Shown: piece after piece, positions 47,444 to 58,500 of the stretch
How the letters are laid out: the number at the start of each line of letters is the position of its first letter
Position numbering within the stretch: position 1 is the stretch's first letter
From: Eremomyces bilateralis CBS 781.70
Lineage: Eukaryota; Ascomycota; Dothideomycetes; Eremomycetales; Eremomycetaceae
DNA: 64,000 bases
Direction: 5' to 3'
NCBI RefSeq assembly: GCF_010015585.1
Contig: NW_022985074.1
Location: 310,001-374,000, forward strand
The notes under the pieces: model-generated
The model's input: the letters and a program-made list of their open reading frames with translations, nothing else
Database searches by the model: none
Told to the model about the DNA's origin: nothing
Program-made: the position numbers and the translations under genes

Positions 47444-48546
47444 AGACCGGCTAGAAGCTCGAATGCACGTCGGAAATTACCTTATGAGATGTGATTTAAT
47501 GAGATGTGGTGTGTATGCATGTTGAGCGAGGATATGCTGTCCGTAGCTTTTGCTATTGACCTAGCATAGCGAATGCGAAATTCATCAGATGTCCCTGATC
47601 CTCATGTCCCGTTTCAGATGCGACCATTATTAATATTCCCCGACATATTATTGAGTTTCGAGGATTGGAGTTCGGACTTATTTGCTTCTCGAGTCATTGA
47701 CACCCAATGACCGTCATTATTCCGTACCGATGCGGATGAGCGGATCTGCAGGGCCTTGAGCAAAGGCTAGGATGATTCCGTCCTGGTGCGTTGGTCACTT
47801 GGTCTGTTCCCTTAGACAACTTGACCATTTGACAAACTTGGAAGTTGGAACGGTAAGGTATTGTGACCTGGTGATTGATATTCCATCAAAGACCACTTCA
47901 ATATCGTGCCGACGGACCTTCTGCCACGTCAACCTCCATCGCAAAACACCGTTTATATGCAGTTTTGATGCAATTGAGCAGTACGATACACCACTAAAAT
48001 GGAGCCGCGACGGCCATGCACGATGACATCTTCGACGGGTACCCCTCTCGACTTGCATAAATTGTAGAGCTGGTGGCGGGCTGATGAACGGTTTATGGGT
48101 CGCTTAACCCGTCACGGTTAAGCGTCTGGTATATTCATGGATAATGGATCCTCATAATGGATTCACTACAGCAGGATCCTCCGCTAGGCCCACTTGCATC
48201 GCGTGCTTCGAACACGGACTTTGTTGGCCTGAGTCCTGGTTCATAAAGTCAATTGAACAAGATTGATAGTTACAGGAATTCCGTTACTACAGGTTCCAAT
48301 ATCCATTCAATGTCGATGCCAGACAAAGAGTATTCCAACACCAAATTTCATTGATCCCATCCCTTGCAGACAATAACAAGAGAATCTTAGGATCATCATC
48401 TTACCCTTTAAAAATCCGTTATCTATCTTGTCAGATGCGGATATCTACACCTTGAATCTAGAGTCTACTTACCTCTTACATATTCCTCGTCTCTCGTTAT
48501 ACAATTCCCCATTCTATAGATACAATCTTTTGGATACATCCTCAAC
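47444..48546. other. intergenic 1.1 kb, no supported gene
   Basis: The upstream flank of the GMC oxidoreductase gene. No coding frame, RNA gene or repeat was recognised. Confidence 0.6.
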
Positions 48547-50250
48547 ATGACTACAACCCAGCTCCCCCTCTCGGAGGTCGACTCCTACGACTTCCTCATC
48601 GTCGGAGGCGGCACCGCAGGCTGCGTCATCGCATCCCGCCTCTCCGAATACCTTCCCTCGCGGCGCATCCTCGTTATCGAAGCGGGTCCCTCCGACTATA
48701 TGGACGACCGAGTCCTCCTCCTCAAAGACTGGCTCTCCCTCCTCGGCGGTGAACTCGACTACGACTACGGTACAACTGAGCAGCCCATGGGCAACTCCCA
48801 CATCCGGCACTCGCGCGCCAAGGTGCTCGGCGGCTGCTCCTCACACAACACCCTGATCTCGTTCCGGCCGTTCGAGCACGATTGCCAGCGCTGGGAGGCG
48901 GCGGGGTGCACGGGCTGGAGTTTCCGGACATTCACGCGGGTGCTGGATCGGTTGCGGAATCGGATCCAGCCGGTGCATGAGAGGCATCGGAATCAGTTGT
49001 GTTTGGACTGGGTAGAGTCGTGCTCGACGGCGATGGATATCCCGGTCATTCATGACTTCAATCGCGAGATTAGGAACGATGGGAAGTTGACCGAGGGGGT
49101 CGGGTTCTTTTCCGTAGCATATAATCCGGATGATGGGAGGCGGAGCAGCGCCAGTGTGGCATACATTCACCCTATTTTGAACGAATCGGAAAAGAGGCCG
49201 AATTTGACAGTGTTGACCAATGCGTGGGTCAACAATATTAATGTAGTGGGAGATAAAGTCACGGGTGTCAATCTCACGCTTCAGTCAGGGGAAACGCGTA
49301 CACTAAACGCCAAGTGCGAGACGATTATTTGCTCCGGTGCTGTGGACACTCCGAGATTGCTGATGCTTTCTGGAATTGGACCGGCAGATCATTTGAAAAG
49401 CGTGGGAATTCCGGTTGTGAAGGACATCCCGGGCGTTGGGGAGAACCTCCTCGATCACCCGGAAACGATCATCATCTTCGAGCTCAACAAACCTGTCCCT
49501 CCTAACCAGACGACTATGGATTCTGATGCCGGCATATTCCTACGCCGCGAGAAGCCGAATGCAGCGGGCAAAGATGGCGATGCGGCAGATATGATGATGC
49601 ACTGTTACCAGATCCCCTTCTGTCTGAACACTGCCCGGTATGTCAAACATACCCCCTATTGAAGAACAATAACAACATCACAATAGCAAGGAAAACTGAC
49701 TATTGAACCCAGACTCGGCTACCCCACCCCCATCGACGCCTTCTGCATGACTCCCAACATCCCCCGCCCGCGCTCCCGCGGCCGCATCACCCTCACCTCC
49801 TCCAACCCCACCGACAAACCCGCCCTCGACTTCCGCTACTTCACCGACCCGGAAGGCTATGATGCCGCCACCTTGGTCGCCGGCCTCCGCGCCGCCCGGC
49901 GCATCGCCGCGCAAGCCCCGTTCAAGGACTGGATCGTCTCCGAAGTGGCCCCGGGGCCGAAGGTGCAGACGGATGAGGAACTGAGCGAGTATGCGCGACG
50001 GGTGGCACATACAGTGTATCATCCGGCCGGAACGACGAAGATGGGGGATGTAGCGAAGGATGCGATGGCGGTGGTGGATCCGGAGTTGAGGGTGAGGGGG
50101 TTGAAGGGGGTGAGGGTGGCAGATGCCGGCGTCTTTCCGGAGATGCCGTCAATTAATCCAATGTTGACGGTGTTGGGGGTTGGGGAACGGGCAGCAGAGC
50201 TGATCGCGGAGAGTTGGGGATGGAAGGGGGCGGAGAAGGAGAAGTTGTAG
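48547..50250 (+). CDS. GMC-family FAD oxidoreductase (choline dehydrogenase-like)
   Basis: FAD-dependent alcohol oxidase or dehydrogenase. Exons 48547..49637 and 49713..50250 (intron 75 bases) give 542 residues. The dinucleotide fold is DFLIVGGGTAGCVIASRL (about 15-33). GMC signature 1 appears as RAKVLGGCSSHN, signature 2 as GAVDTPRLLMLSGIGP. The catalytic pair should be His467 (VYHPAGTTKMG) and Asn512 (SINPMLTV). No signal peptide is seen, unlike extracellular glucose or aryl-alcohol oxidases. It lies about 5 kb from the polyketide synthase, and GMC enzymes occur in patulin and terreic acid pathways, so cluster membership is possible. However, its codon pattern (C-ending then G-ending, restarting after the intron) matches local housekeeping genes. 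Confidence 0.91.
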
Positions 50251-50433
50251 ATGGGTGCTGGTTTGGGATATGGCGAGTTGTGAATTAGGGCAGCTGGGTG
50301 AGAGGTGGGTGGCATATATCCGCTCGCTCTTGCGTAGCGCTTACTTGCACAAATGAAGTACCTCCTGGAGATCTAGATGTGGTGGAATGGTAATAGAACT
50401 TTCCGTAGGTATATCTAGACCTCTAGATATACC

Positions 50434-51910
50434 CTAGGCCCCTCGATTAGAAAACTTCCGCAACAACCACCCCGCTCCATTCTCCAAATACTCCTCCCGC
50501 GTCACCACCACATCCTTCAACCCCTCTCCATCTCCCGCCCACCGCGCTCCCCCCATCCACGCAAACTTCACCGGATCCTCCGGCACCCCCACCCTCACCC
50601 CCCACCCCTCTGGCACCAACATCCTCAGTTCCCCACTCAACCGCTCCGCAAACCCCGCCATCTTCGCATTCCCCCCCATGACTACCACATTCGCAAGGCA
50701 CCCCGCCGCGATGGCCTGTGGCACATTCTCCAGACACCGCATCGCGACGTCCGGCAGCCCCGCCTCCTGCAACCCGATATCCGTCGGCCGAAACAGCAGC
50801 TCCGGCACAGCGAACTTCTCGTTCCCGATCGGCAGCACATACTCCCTCGGGCCGGCAGGGCCGCCCAGCAGATTCCGGCGCTTCGCACTGGCGCTGGGGT
50901 CGTGCTCTCTGCAGACGATCTCCGACCGGGTGGAGTAATCTGGGAGGACGACGTCGACGATGGCGGTCGGGTCCGCGGCCTTCCAGTTGCGGTCGAGCTG
51001 GGTGGAGAAGTCGGCAGGGGAGACTGCGAGGTGGCACAGGCATTCTTTGATGGCGTTGACGAGGTGGAGCTCGTCGATCATGCTAAAGTTGCGGATGGAG
51101 AGGGATTCTTTGAGGAGGTTGGTGAGGAGCTTGCCGCCGATGTCGAGGCGGCGACAAGAGGATTGGAGGGGAGCGTGGGTGAGGAGGGGGGTGAGGAGGG
51201 TGTGGGAGTAGCCAGAGTCGATGAGGAGGAGGGGTTGGGTCCCGGAAGGAGGGGGTGAAGGGGTGGAGGGAGAGGGAGAGGGGGAGGGGAAGAGGGACTG
51301 GATATCATTGTGAGAGGCGAGGATGGATGCTGGAAATCGTCAATAGAGATTCGGTAGACTAATCGAGGAGTTTTGGATTTGGGGAGTTGTACCCAGAGTG
51401 CGGTGATACGCTGCGAACTCGAATTCTTCGAAAACGATCTGATCGCAATTGGTTTGCAGCGCCTGTGGACAATTCGACGCCTCCGTCAATATTAAATTCG
51501 TCTCATGTGGGTCGACCTGTCCTCCAGTTAGCATCGAAATATTCAAATCTATCGAATTTATTCTACTTTCAATCAGAAATATACGGAATTGGTCGACCTA
51601 CCGGGACATCCGCTCTCGCCCCGAAAAAACTCTCCTCCCAAACCGCCCGCTCGCTCTCCCAATTTACGACGAACCCCTTCTCCACCGGCCGCCGGAATTG
51701 CATCTCCCCATAGTCTTCCGCATCGTGCAGACGGGAGCCGACATAGGTTTTCTTCTCGCGCGACCGCGCGATGCAGTTCGGGATGATTTGGCAGTCTTGG
51801 AGCGATGGGCTGGCGGAGGCGTAGCCGGCTTTGATGGTATAGCCGCCGTTGTCGACGACGAGAGTTTTGGGGGCGATGGTCCGCGGTGGAGGGGCGGCAC
51901 GGCGAGGCAT
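50434..51910 (-). CDS. ARP6: Actin-related protein Arp6 (SWR1 complex)
   Basis: Arp6 is a subunit of SWR1, which exchanges H2A for H2A.Z in nucleosomes. Minus-strand exons 51602..51910, 51393..51516 and 50434..51329 (introns 85 and 63 bases) encode 442 residues. The start VVDNGGYTIKAGYA is the actin-fold phosphate loop. NLILTEASNCPQAL and CDQIVFEEFEFAAY are characteristic of Arp6 rather than of actin or Arp5. LLLIDSGYSHT is the second ATP-loop region, and NVVVMGGNAKMAGFAERL with FAWMGGARWA completes the fold. A Ser/Pro-rich low-complexity insert (LFPSPSPSPSTPSPPPSG) precedes the second loop. It is housekeeping in nature although it sits within the presumed metabolic cluster; it converges on the GMC gene with 183 bases between. 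Confidence 0.93.
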
Positions 51911-52194
51911 GGGAGAGATTTTAGTTGGGACGGTTATGGAATTATTCGGATTCGTTATATACTGTTTCGTTGCGTTGTCATAAAAGTTGTATGTATTTAC
52001 TAAATTTTGATGGCCGTGGTAACTAAGCATTATCACAACTGATGAACTGAAGAAATATATCAAAATCCCCCACGAAATATATTTGGGGTGGAAGAGGATA
52101 TTAAACAATCTGCCAGCACTCCTATAAAACCAAAATTTATAAAAATATTAAAGACTTACTGCAGCAAGATCAAGTAGTGAATAAGAAAATCTCA

Positions 52195-53690
52195 TCAGTA
52201 AACCCATCCCCACCTTGGCTGCTTCGCTGTCGCGACCTTCATCCTCTCCATCTCCCTCGACTGCGCCAGCAGCATTGAACACAGTTCCTTCGCCCTCAAT
52301 ACCTGCAAATCCTGATCCTCATACCACACCCAATTCAACCTAGTCCTCAAATCAATCCCTATGCTCTCCAAGTCGTCCCCATCCGGGCCCTCAAGCCGAT
52401 AGACATCACCCACCTCCCTACTCGTCCTCACGACCTTTTGTGACCGTGGTCGGCGCATCGCGTCATATGCCTGGAAGGCAGCTGGGAGGTCTGCCGGGCG
52501 CTTTACGTCAAGCGAGGAAAGGACCTCCGCAAGGACCAACGCGTCTTCGATGGCTTGACCGGCGCCAGCACCTTGGTGGGGTAGCGAGGCGTGGGCGGCG
52601 TCACCGATGAGGACGAGATGGTCTTTACAATAGGTAGAGAGGGGCTTGTCGGCACTATCCCAGAGAGACCAGAGGTCGACGGACTGGTCTTTCATTGCCT
52701 GGAATGGTAGCGTTAGCGAAGTTCAGGGAGTGCGAGACATGTTGTAATGCACACCTTGAGCAAGTTCTGAACATGTGGACCCCATTGTGAGAATGTCCCC
52801 TGGACGCGCTCGAATGGAACGTTTTTAATAGCCCACGCTTCACTATCCCAGCTATCCTGCTGGGTGCAGGCGACGACGTTCATCATGGCCCCTCGATCGA
52901 TTGGATAGGTGAGAATATGACCGCCTGGGCCGATATACATTTCGCTAGTAGTAGCAAGCTCCTTGCCCATGGCATCCACAGCAATATGCATGGGAACAAG
53001 TGCACGATAGCAAACCGTTCGCGTGAATGATAGGTAGTCGAGGTGAGAGTTACCTCCGAACGCGAGTTGGCGAAGGGAACTTCGAATGCCATCTGCTCCG
53101 ACAACCGCATTGGCAAAAGAGTTTGTGCCGTCCTCAAAGACGAGATTCATCAAGCCACTGGCTAGCTTCTCAACTCCGGTGAGGCGCTTATTGAAGTGAC
53201 AGAGCTCCTTCGGGATTTGCTCGACAAGTTTGTCCATGAATGGAGCCCGTCTTGAGCCGCATATACCTGTCCGAGTCTTGTCTCGTGTCTTGACTGGGGC
53301 AACGAGAGTCGGATCCCCATACCCTAGTCGAAAGTTGATCCAAGTTCTCTCGATATCATCATCTCCTTCCGTTGGATCCTCAGTTGCCAGCTCCTTGAAT
53401 GCCTTCAAGATCGTGGGATCGATCATGCCCATTGCTCTCAGGCTGTTTGGTCCGAAGCCCACTCCGAGACCAATCTCTTTAAACTCCGACGCCTGTTCAT
53501 AGACTTGAAAAGAAACCCCACGCCTGAGAAGGGCGATGGCAAGACAGAGTCCGCCTATCCCTCCGCCAACAATGGCGATTGTGAATGGTGGTTGGACAAC
53601 ATCTGCCGATCCTTGCTTCTCGATTGCTTCCCACCAACTCTCGAACTTGCCTGGAATAGGCATAAGAAGACTAACAGGACGGTTCGACAT
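52195..53690 (-). CDS. FAD-dependent monooxygenase, salicylate-hydroxylase-like
   Basis: Group A flavin monooxygenase using NAD(P)H and oxygen to hydroxylate an aromatic ring; close relatives decarboxylate salicylates to catechols. Minus-strand exons 52755..53690 and 52195..52698 (intron 56 bases) encode 479 residues. Motifs are GGGIGG (42-47), a DG motif in VVGADGIRSSLRQ, and the FAD-ribose GD motif in LVLIGDAAHASLPHQGAG. It lies upstream of and divergent from the 6-MSAS-type synthase, with 1.85 kb between starts. In Aspergillus terreus, AtA, a salicylate-type monooxygenase, acts on 6-methylsalicylate beside the synthase AtX, so an equivalent role is a reasonable inference. Substrate is otherwise unproven. 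Confidence 0.87.
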
Positions 53691-55542
53691 GCCGTATGAG
53701 AATTATACTGGACGTAAGGAATATGCCAAGAAAACGAAACAGTGAGTTCTATGACAAGTAAACTGGAAACGATGCGTCTGCCTAACTTACGCCTACCTTC
53801 TGCATCCCTAATATTTAATAGATCCCTTCAAGCTAAGTGGGACTTCGGATACCAAGCCTTTCTGACTCTTCAAGAGTTTTGTTCCTTGTACGATAGCTGA
53901 GATCGCCTAAGACGGGCGTTCTGGTCGATGTCCGCCGCAGATCGGGTATGCATTCTGCCAATCGATCTTAAAACCTACCCAAGGACTTTCTCGATGAAGT
54001 ATTCATCACCTCGAATTCAGACGCCAACCTGAGAATACGAAGCGAATGCATGACCTCACCTGAAGACAGAGGGTTCGGAGAAGGCGATTGTACTCCCTTC
54101 TATGTAATCGGCACATCCAGATTGTCCCACGGTGACATCTGGTGCGCCCCTTCGGCATGGCATTGGCTCCCAAAATAGTGCCTACATCGGCACGCACAGT
54201 GATTGCCTCGTGGTAGAGCAGGGAAACATCCCATCGTAACTTCCATTGTGGTGTTGTGCTGTGTTAATGGTTACAGGAGTTAAGGAAAAGCGCCAGAGGT
54301 TCGCGCCGAGAGATTGGAAGGTCTAAGCGGACAGCAATTCCGTCCACCCATGTTCCGCTCCTCCTCAATAACTTCACCTCCTTCATCGCTATTCGGGCCA
54401 ACGTAGTACGTGTCGTCGATTATGTTTCGAATATTCAATATGAGGGCAAGATGCGTGTCTGACCCACAATGCCGTACGGTATCCCAGAATATCTACCATA
54501 CTGGACCGGCGGACACGGAACGGACTGTGGCTTTCACGTCATCACAGTTCTATACCCCGATCGCTGGAACAAAACCTATGGTGCTCATGCTTCTTACTCA
54601 GTCGCTATATCGCCCTCAGCTTGTTAATCGGAAGAGATTGGGAATGTTTATCCGTCCCAATGACGGCTGGCCGCAATTTGTCGCGTTTCACGGTCTGGTG
54701 TCACGTTGACAGACAGCTACGAGTCCGAAGCTGATTATGTTATGGAACCCTCGGCCGAGTCAATAATCGATATCAGCACTGTCAGGCTAATTTATCGCCA
54801 TTTTATGGAGACCGCTTATACGATGTTACTTCGAGAGCTTTACGAAAGCCATTGTTAACTTCTAGACTCGCTGCCAAGTTTCACCTGTACAACCATGACG
54901 ACAGGACCGTCCGAGATGAGTCAGGAACTCAGCACGCATAGTGAGCGTCATTCACTTGACCGCAAGAGATCAATTTCTTGTATCGCGGGCCTTCGGAAAG
55001 ATGGCTGACCGCCCGTAAGACACACTCCTCCCGCAGAGGGAGATCCAGGGCGGTCTATCAGTCTCACCGCGATGTATATTGCGACTCCGATCGACCGCTC
55101 ACCCCAAAGTGATACGTTCCACATGCCGTACAGGCTTGTCGAAGTGGGGGATATCTTCTGTTCCTAGAACTTGCAATGCTGCCTTCTGGCTGAATGGCTC
55201 TCGTCACTGCCTCCATTCGGTATAGTGACCCCGATTGGATATCTGACTCTCCCTAGCTATCGATCGCGGAGAGGCCAACAGATTACGGTGTCCGATTGTA
55301 GATGCAGGCAATATATTCCATGACGTATAGACAGACAGCTGAAATATGATCAGTTTGGAGTTACGGGATATACGATGTTAAAAGGGATAAGTATGATCAG
55401 GTCCCATCGTTCAGAGTCTGTCTCGTACTGGCCAAGCCATCCTTCTATTTCATCCTCTGTGGCCCTTTTCTTCGATAGTATAATTTACCTATTTCATTCG
55501 CATGATTACTTTTCACACTCCACGCTCCAGCCATAACACGAA
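53691..55542. promoter_or_regulatory. long divergent promoter region, FAD monooxygenase / polyketide synthase
   Basis: 1.85 kb between two outward-pointing starts. No gene is supported; a 99-codon frame near 54410-54709 has no similarity. The length and position suggest shared cluster control, but no repeated operator motif was identified by eye. Confidence 0.45.
55476..55488 (+). promoter_or_regulatory. TATA-like box upstream of polyketide synthase
   Basis: The sequence TAGTATAATTTAC ends about 55 bases before the synthase start codon. The position fits a core promoter; inference only. Confidence 0.35.
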
Positions 55543-58500
55543 ATGGCACCTTTCTTAGATGGTAAGTGCTATCCTTTATGACTACATGTTCTCCAAGTCT
55601 AACGACAATCCAGCCCATAATTGCCCCTCTGCTGGGTCAGTATCATCATTCGATGATCTTAGCCCAACTCCTCCCGCCATAGAAATCAATGGTCTTCGGG
55701 ACACCGACGATATTGCTGTTGTCGGGATGGCATGTCGCCTTCCTGGAAAGATCAACTCCGCCGAGGACTTATGGACCGCGTTGCTGAACAAGAAGGTTGC
55801 TTCGTCAACCCTCGACCCATCAAGATGGGAGCCATATCATAGAAGAGATGCAAGGAATTCTAAGGTACTTTTACCAACAACTGTTCGATGACGGTGACGC
55901 TAATGAATTATAGATTCTGAATGAGACGACTCAGAAGGGCTATTTCCTGGATAACGTTCAAGACTTCGACGCGTCATTCTTCGGAATCTCACCCAAAGAG
56001 GCCGTCCTAATGGATCCGCAGCAGCGGATTTCTCTGGAGGTGGCATGGGAGGCGCTTGAGGACGCTGGAATTCCCCCGCAGAGTCTCGCCGGGTCGAACA
56101 CCGCCTGCTTTATGGGCGTTAACAGCGATGACTACGGGAAGCTCGTCCTGGAAGATCTCCCTGGAGTTGAAGCCTGGATGGGTATCGGAACCGCATATTG
56201 CGGTGTGCCAAACCGTATCTCCTACCTGCTGGATCTTCGTGGTCCCTCTACTGCTGTCGATGCGGCTTGCGCATCCTCCCTGGTCGCCATCCATCACGGC
56301 GCCCAATCTTTGAAATTGAGAGAGTCCGACGTTGCCATTGTAGGCGGGGTCAACGCACTGTGTGGTCCAGGTCTTACCCGGGTTTTGGACAAGGCCGGCG
56401 CCATTTCAAAAGATGGTATCTGCAAATCGTTCGACGATTCCGCTAATGGATACGGTCGCGGAGAGGGCGCTGCAATCGTGGTCCTGAAACGATACCACGA
56501 CGCGATCCGCAGCAATGACCGAATTTACGCCGTCCTCAAGGGTTCCGCTGTCGGCCAGGATGGCAAGACCAACGGGATCATGGCCCCTAATGGTGCTGCT
56601 CAGCAAGTCGTGGCACGAAAAGCTCTTGGCACTGTTGATCCGCTCAGTATTCAATACGTCGAAGCTCATGCTACCTCCACATCTGTCGGCGACCCTGTCG
56701 AGATCGGGGCCATGTCCGGAGTTTATGGTCAGGGACGTCCTGCTGATGCTCCCTGCTACGTCGGTAGTGTCAAAGCCAACGTTGGGCATCTCGAGGCTGG
56801 TGCTGGTGGTGTTGGGTTCATGAAAGCTGTCACTGCCATGTGCAAAGGTAGCATACCACCCCAAGCCAATCTCGTCACGCCGAATACGAAGATTGACTGG
56901 GACACTGCTGGTCTCAAAGTATCAGTCGAGCAGTTGGAATGGCCTCAGGTTGCTGGCAAGAGACGAGCAGCCATAAGCTCTTATGGGTATGGTGGTACTG
57001 TTTCCCATGCGGTCATCGAGGAAGGGCCAGCGATGCGCGATCGCCTCCTGGTTTCCGAGGGCTCATTTCCAACGGTGTTCCTGCTCACTGCCCCGCAAGA
57101 AAAACGAATTGCGATCGAAGCCGCTAGCCTGGCGGACTTCATCTCCGACGCCGGGACTCGGCACTCTGCATCCTCTATCGGAGCCACCCTTGCTACTCGG
57201 CGCGGTTTCCACGACTTCCGTGCCGGTCTCATCATCGAGGACAAAGAGCAACGTGATACCCTTCTCCGCTCACTTGCTACTAGAAAAGGCCATAACCAGA
57301 TCGTCTCCAACCGTGCCAATGCCAAGGATGCGACTAAAGTCGTTTGGCTCTTCTCCGGCCATGGTGCTCAATGGCCAGACATGGGCACAGAGTTGCTCGC
57401 TCACGAACCAGTCTTCCGAACCGCTGTGCAGGACCTCGACACGGTTGTGGCCGAGATTGCCGGCTTTTCGCCGGTTAAAGCTCTTCGAACCAAGGACTTC
57501 GCCTCTTCGGATCGTGTCCAGGTCCTTACCTATGTCGTACAAGTCGGTCTGACTGCTCTGCTGCAGTCCAAGGGTAGCCGAGCAGATGCGATCATTGGCC
57601 ACTCAGTTGGCGAAATAGCAGCTGCCGTGGCTGCTGGGGCGTTATCTCCGACTAAAGGTGCCGTCGTAGTCTGCAAGCGTGCTGTCCTCTATCGACGCCT
57701 CATGGGACAAGGGGCGATGGTCCTCGTCACTTTGTCCTTCGAAGAAGCTGGAAAACTTCTGAGAGACGAGAAGAATGCCTACCCGGCCATAGATGCCTCG
57801 CCAAACTCATGTGTCGTGTCTGGCACAATTGAAGCAATCGACCGCTTCTCCGCAACCTGCAAAGAGCAGGGCATCAAAGCTCTCAAAGTCAACTCCGACG
57901 TGGCTTTCCACACCCCTCTCCTTGCTTCGCTTGCCGATCCTCTTCAGAAAGAGCTGGCTGATATTGAGCCCTGCGTACCGACCATACCTCTATACTCGAC
58001 CTCCGCGGTGGACAGCCGCCAGCAAATTCCACGAGATGCCGCTTATTGGATTTACAATATGATGATGCCAGTCCAGCTCACCAACGCTGTCCGCGCTGCT
58101 GTTCAAGATGGTTACCGCCTCTTCCTCGAGGTATCTGCTCACCCCATAATCGCCAACTCAGTCAACGAGACCATCATGGATATGGACATTGAAGATGCCA
58201 ACGTCTTCCCAACCATGCTACGCAACAAGCCGGTCCGTACCACGATCCTCAAAGGACTTGTCAGCCTTTGGTCTAAGGGGGCAAACGTCCACTGGGACAA
58301 TTTTTTCAGTGGCGTCAAGTGGGCTGATGACGTCCCGAAGACTCAATGGCAGCACAAGCCGTACTATCAGGAAGTAGGAGCTGGAACCACATCTAAAGGC
58401 CTTTTCCACGACGTTACCCATCACGCCCTACTCGGTCACAAGATCAATGTTGCTGGTGGAGACCAGACAATCTTCAGCACTCAGCTCGACAACAATTCGA

